Source: an uncultured Gemmatimonadales bacterium (GTDB lineage: Bacteria > Gemmatimonadota > Gemmatimonadetes > Longimicrobiales > Gaopeijiaceae). Taken from it: a DNA stretch of 11,379 nucleotides. The notes beneath the pieces were generated by a model. It was not told the DNA's origin, ran no database searches, and was given only the letters and a program-made list of their open reading frames with translations. Within the stretch, counting starts at the first letter, position 1, and each line of letters begins with the position of its first letter. Made by a program: the position numbers and the translations under genes. Where the stretch lies: NCBI GenBank assembly GCA_937982605.1, contig CALJLC010000101.1, positions 1-11,379 of the forward strand, in the 5' to 3' direction. This document shows, piece after piece, positions 9,098 to 11,379 of this stretch.

Positions 9098-9108
9098 CCC
9101 TTTACCAC
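9086..9108 (+). other. Stem-loop spanning the cysNC stop codon
   Basis: GTGGTGAA (9086-9093) pairs with TTTACCAC (9101-9108): eight base pairs including one G-U, with a 7-base loop that holds the TAG stop. It is followed by a run of seven C (9111-9117), not T, so it is not a standard intrinsic terminator. It could stabilise the 3' end of the upstream message or mark a processing or Rho-related boundary before the TPR gene. Confidence 0.35.
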
Positions 9109-9137
9109 GGCCCCCCCGCGCGCCAACCTTCCCCACC

Positions 9138-9872
9138 ATGGACACCGATCACAAGCACGCGCGCCAGATCGTGGCGCGGGGCGTGAGCGCCTGGGAGCGC
9201 GACGACTTCGAATCCGCGCTGGAGACGTTCCAGGGTGTGCTCGAGGACTTCCCCCAGTTCGCGGACGTGCAGAACAAGGCGGGGCTGTGTCTGGCGATGC
9301 TCGGGCGGCTCGAGGAGGCGCTCGCGCGCTTCGACGCGGCCCTCGAGGAGAATCCCACCTACGCCGAAGCACACCTGAACCGCGGAATCATCCTCAACGA
9401 CCTGGGGCGTCACGAGGAAGCCCAGGTCGCGTTCAGCAAGGCGGGGGAGCTCGACACCCGCGACTCGCCGGTCTTCCCGTCGGAGGTGGGCAACCGTATC
9501 GCGGTCACGCACGCCAAACTGGGTGACCTCTACCTCGTGGCGAATCACCCGTCCGAGGCGATCGGGCACTACCGGGCGGCTCTCGAGATCCGCCCCCGGT
9601 TCATGGACATCCGCAGCAAGTTCGCCGAGACGCTCATCGAGCTCGGGGAGCTGGAGCAGGCGAAGGACGAGCTCGTGCTGATCCTGGAGTCCCGCCCTTC
9701 GTTCGTCGGCGCCCGGGTGCGCCTCGGGGTGGTGTTGCATCGGCTCGGCGACGACGACCGGGCCGTGGAGGAGTGGAAGCGGTGCCTGGAAGACGACCCC
9801 CGAGACATGCGCGCTCGCGCCTATCTGGCGTCGGTCGAGATGACCCTCGACGGCGAGGACGGGTCCGCGTGA
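9138..9872 (+). CDS. Cytoplasmic tetratricopeptide-repeat (TPR) protein
   Basis: 244 residues built almost wholly of TPR helices, a scaffold for protein-protein contacts; no enzyme motif is visible. Six repeat-like units can be read at about 8-41, 42-75, 76-109, 121-155, 156-189 and 190-223. Typical signatures are the second unit's GRLEEALARFDAALEENPTY and the fourth unit's PSEAIGHYRAALEIRPRF. There is no signal peptide or membrane segment, so a cytosolic location is likely. The ATG start has no Shine-Dalgarno; the 40-base gap before it is C-rich and ends CCTTCCCCACC. The TGA overlaps a GTG (9869) in the frame of the next gene, and that downstream gene is a TPR lipoprotein, so the two may form one functional unit. 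The specific role is unknown. Confidence 0.85.
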   Translation: MDTDHKHARQIVARGVSAWERDDFESALETFQGVLEDFPQFADVQNKAGLCLAMLGRLEEALARFDAALEENPTYAEAHLNRGIILNDLGRHEEAQVAFSKAGELDTRDSPVFPSEVGNRIAVTHAKLGDLYLVANHPSEAIGHYRAALEIRPRFMDIRSKFAETLIELGELEQAKDELVLILESRPSFVGARVRLGVVLHRLGDDDRAVEEWKRCLEDDPRDMRARAYLASVEMTLDGEDGSA

Positions 9873-9919
9873 CCGTCGAGGACCGTATGCGCGGTCCGAT
9901 CCTTGCTTCCCGCTCGGTC

Positions 9920-10870
9920 ATGAAGAACGGACGCCTCCTCTGCGCCATCCTCCTGGCTGTCGCCCCAGCGGCCTGCGGGCCGGGCGACACGGAGACGGGG
10001 GCGGTCCGCCGCGGCGACGAGGCGTTCGCGCTCGGCAACTACGAGGAGGCCCTCGCCGAGTACCGGCTCGCGCTCCGCCAGGGTGCCGACGATCCGGCCG
10101 TGACGGCCCGCGTGGCGCACACCTACACGCTCATGAACCGGGTCGACGACGCGGGCGCCTACTACGTCGATGCCACCGCGCGCGATCCGGAGCTCACCGA
10201 TCAGGCCGTGTCGGATCTGATGCGCCTGGCCCGCCACGCCCGGAGCAGCAACGACCGCTTCGCGATGGCCACCGCGGTGGAGACCGCCCTCGAGCTGCGC
10301 CCGGGCCTGGGCGTGGGCGAGATGTCGCTCCCGCTGGCGCGTCACTACTACCAGAACGGCCAGTACGGCCGGGCGCTCCCCTTCTACCAGAAGGCGATGG
10401 CCGACGCCGCGGATTCGGCGCCCGAGATCGTCTTCGAGGTGGGCGTGGCGTACGACGAGATCGGTGACTGCGCGAACGCCCTGGTGTACTTCGAGCGCTT
10501 CCGGGAGCTGGTCCGTCGGTGGGAGCGCGGCGAGGTGGACTGGTACATCGGCACCTGTTCGTTCAACCTCGCCCGCGAGGTCCGCGATCGAGCGGCTTCG
10601 GGCGGCGGCGACGCCGCGCTCGAGGAGGCGCTCGCACTGGTCGAGCGGACGATCGAGGTCCAGGAGCCCCGCAACATCCAGGCGCAGGCGTGGTTCGAGA
10701 AAGGGGAGATCCTCTCCGAGCTCGGACGGTGCGACGAGGCGATGAACGCCTACGCCCAGGTCCGATACGCGGACCAGGCGGGATCGCTGATCGACCGGGC
10801 GCAGGACCGCTTCGACGCGATCCGGTTCGGTCGGGGCCTCGAGCACCTGCGCGACGGCCGTTGCCGTTAG
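9920..10870 (+). CDS. TPR-containing lipoprotein of unknown function
   Basis: From ATG 9920 the protein is 316 residues: a lipoprotein-type signal peptide (MKNGRLLCAILLAVAPAAC) with Cys19 as the likely lipidated residue. Proline at -3 makes the lipobox atypical. TPR-like helix pairs follow, for example GDEAFALGNYEEALAEYRLA at 32-51, the region around GQYGRALPFYQKAM (147-160), IGDCANALVYFERF (181-194) and KGEILSELGRCDEAMNAYAQ at 261-280. The mature part has four further cysteines (184, 213, 271, 315) that could form disulfides in the periplasm. Other starts in frame are GTG 9869 (overlaps the previous TGA, GAGGA 9 bases before it) and ATG 9887 (GAGGA 4 bases before it). Both have better ribosome sites but lengthen the N-terminus ahead of the hydrophobic core. 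I chose 9920 for the signal peptide, and the start is uncertain. It lies just before a BamD-like gene, so a part in outer-membrane assembly is a guess from context. Confidence 0.8.
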   Translation: MKNGRLLCAILLAVAPAACGPGDTETGAVRRGDEAFALGNYEEALAEYRLALRQGADDPAVTARVAHTYTLMNRVDDAGAYYVDATARDPELTDQAVSDLMRLARHARSSNDRFAMATAVETALELRPGLGVGEMSLPLARHYYQNGQYGRALPFYQKAMADAADSAPEIVFEVGVAYDEIGDCANALVYFERFRELVRRWERGEVDWYIGTCSFNLAREVRDRAASGGGDAALEEALALVERTIEVQEPRNIQAQAWFEKGEILSELGRCDEAMNAYAQVRYADQAGSLIDRAQDRFDAIRFGRGLEHLRDGRCR

Positions 10871-10875
10871 CTTTT
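10853..10875 (+). terminator. Weak candidate intrinsic terminator overlapping the TPR-lipoprotein stop codon
   Basis: GACGGC (10853-10858) pairs with GCCGTT (10863-10868), six pairs with one G-U, around a CGTT loop. After AGC come four T (10872-10875) and then CCT. The stem is GC-rich but short and the T-run is poor. It begins inside the last codons and reaches the first base of the TAG. It could lower read-through into the BamD-like gene or be chance. Confidence 0.25.
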
Positions 10876-10928
10876 CCTGCTGACCCCGCTCCGAAACACG
10901 CCTTCCCGCCGCAGTGTACGTCCCCCCG

Positions 10929-11379
10929 ATGCTTCGACAGACCCAACCCGCCGTCGCGATCGCCTTCGTCGCCGCCCTCGGGCTCTCCGCCTGCGGCGGT
11001 GGCGCGTCGAGGTATCAGGGCCTCGGTCCCGAGGAGCTCTTCGGGATCGCGTCGACCGAGTTCGCCGAGGGTAGCCACGACAACGCGATCGAGGCGCTCG
11101 ACCGCCTGCTGATCGCGCACGGCGACTGGCCCCGCGTCCCCGAGGCGCGGCTCATGCTGGGTGACGCCTACTTCGAGAAGGAAGACTACCTCACCGCCCG
11201 CTCGGAGTACCGGCGCTTCCTCGACCGCTACGCCGGCCATCCCCGCTCGGCCGACGCCGCGCTGGGGATCTGCCGTTCTCTGGCGGGGCTCGCTCCGCGC
11301 CCGCAGCGGGACCAGACGTACACGCAGGAGGCCATCGGCGCGTGCCGCAACGTGGTCGTCGACTTCGCCGGCCGCGAAC
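10929..11379 (+). CDS. bamD: BamD-like outer-membrane assembly lipoprotein (3'-truncated by window edge)
   Basis: The first 150 codons run open to the window end. The N-terminus is a clear lipoprotein signal: a hydrophobic core AVAIAFVAALG, then lipobox LSAC with Cys22, and then GGGASRYQG. TPR-like helix pairs follow: PEELFGIASTEFAEGSHDNA, then ARLMLGDAYFEKEDYLTARS, then RRFLDRYAGHPRSADAALGI. PRPQRDQTYTQEAIGAC matches the conserved BamD block in which a DQ-x-x-T motif opens the third repeat. BamD (YfiO/ComL) is the essential lipoprotein of the BAM complex, working with BamA to insert beta-barrels into the outer membrane. The ATG at 10929 has no Shine-Dalgarno; the 58-base gap before it is pyrimidine-rich and ends in six C plus G. 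A general YfiO/TPR lipoprotein is the alternative, but the signal, length so far and motif order favour BamD. Confidence 0.87.
   Translation, partial: MLRQTQPAVAIAFVAALGLSACGGGASRYQGLGPEELFGIASTEFAEGSHDNAIEALDRLLIAHGDWPRVPEARLMLGDAYFEKEDYLTARSEYRRFLDRYAGHPRSADAALGICRSLAGLAPRPQRDQTYTQEAIGACRNVVVDFAGRE

Noticed and set aside
9773..9868. A longer start for the TPR lipoprotein at ATG 9773.
   Set aside because: It would bury the lipoprotein signal behind about 50 Arg/Pro-rich residues and overlap the upstream TPR gene by about 100 bases.
10519..11112. A 197-codon + strand frame crossing the end of the lipoprotein gene and the start of bamD.
   Set aside because: Its translation is Arg/Ser/Pro-rich with no motif, and it crosses two genes whose own frames carry clear lipoprotein signals and TPR patterns.

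Overview
The window reads as chromosome of a GC-rich (about two-thirds G+C by eye), diderm (Gram-negative type) bacterium. Every gene I accept is on the + strand and the coding density is very high. The diderm inference rests on a Wzi-type outer-membrane barrel and a BamD-like lipoprotein. The gene style (GC-rich, GTG/TTG starts, few Shine-Dalgarno sites before some genes) would suit Gemmatimonadota or a relative, but this is an inference and no feature here proves the phylum.

Layout. (1) Bases 2-232 are the C-terminal ACT domain of a RelA/SpoT (p)ppGpp enzyme cut by the window edge. (2) A Wzi-like outer-membrane beta-barrel (229-1890) overlaps it by four bases. (3) uvrB (1904-3883), the excision-repair helicase, starts at a TTG 13 bases later. 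(4) A 99-base gap, the longest in the window, holds several inverted repeats, a perfect 10-bp palindrome and a doubtful 31-codon ORF. (5) Four tightly packed genes follow: ugd (UDP-glucose 6-dehydrogenase), a UDP-glucuronate decarboxylase (UXS type), cysD, and a cysN-cysC fusion (3983-9097). (6) Then come three TPR-class genes: a cytoplasmic TPR protein (9138-9872), a TPR lipoprotein (about 9920-10870) and the first 150 codons of a BamD-like lipoprotein (10929 to the window end).

How they may work together. Ugd and UXS convert UDP-glucose to UDP-glucuronate and then UDP-xylose. CysD and CysNC convert sulfate and ATP to APS and then PAPS. Having both supply lines in one run of genes with junctions of -1 to +4 bases suggests that activated sugars and activated sulfate are made together, possibly for a sulfated surface polysaccharide. 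The Wzi-like barrel upstream, from a family known for holding capsule at the cell surface, fits that idea. No sulfotransferase, glycosyltransferase or PAPS reductase lies in the window, so ordinary sulfate assimilation remains an open alternative. The last three genes look like an envelope-assembly block.

No tRNA, rRNA, CRISPR array, insertion sequence or integrase was seen, and no accepted gene is visibly broken. The region is mostly conserved housekeeping and envelope metabolism. The points worth a second look are the sugar/sulfate gene pairing, the structured uvrB-ugd gap, the TPR lipoprotein beside bamD, and inverted repeats that overlap stop codons.
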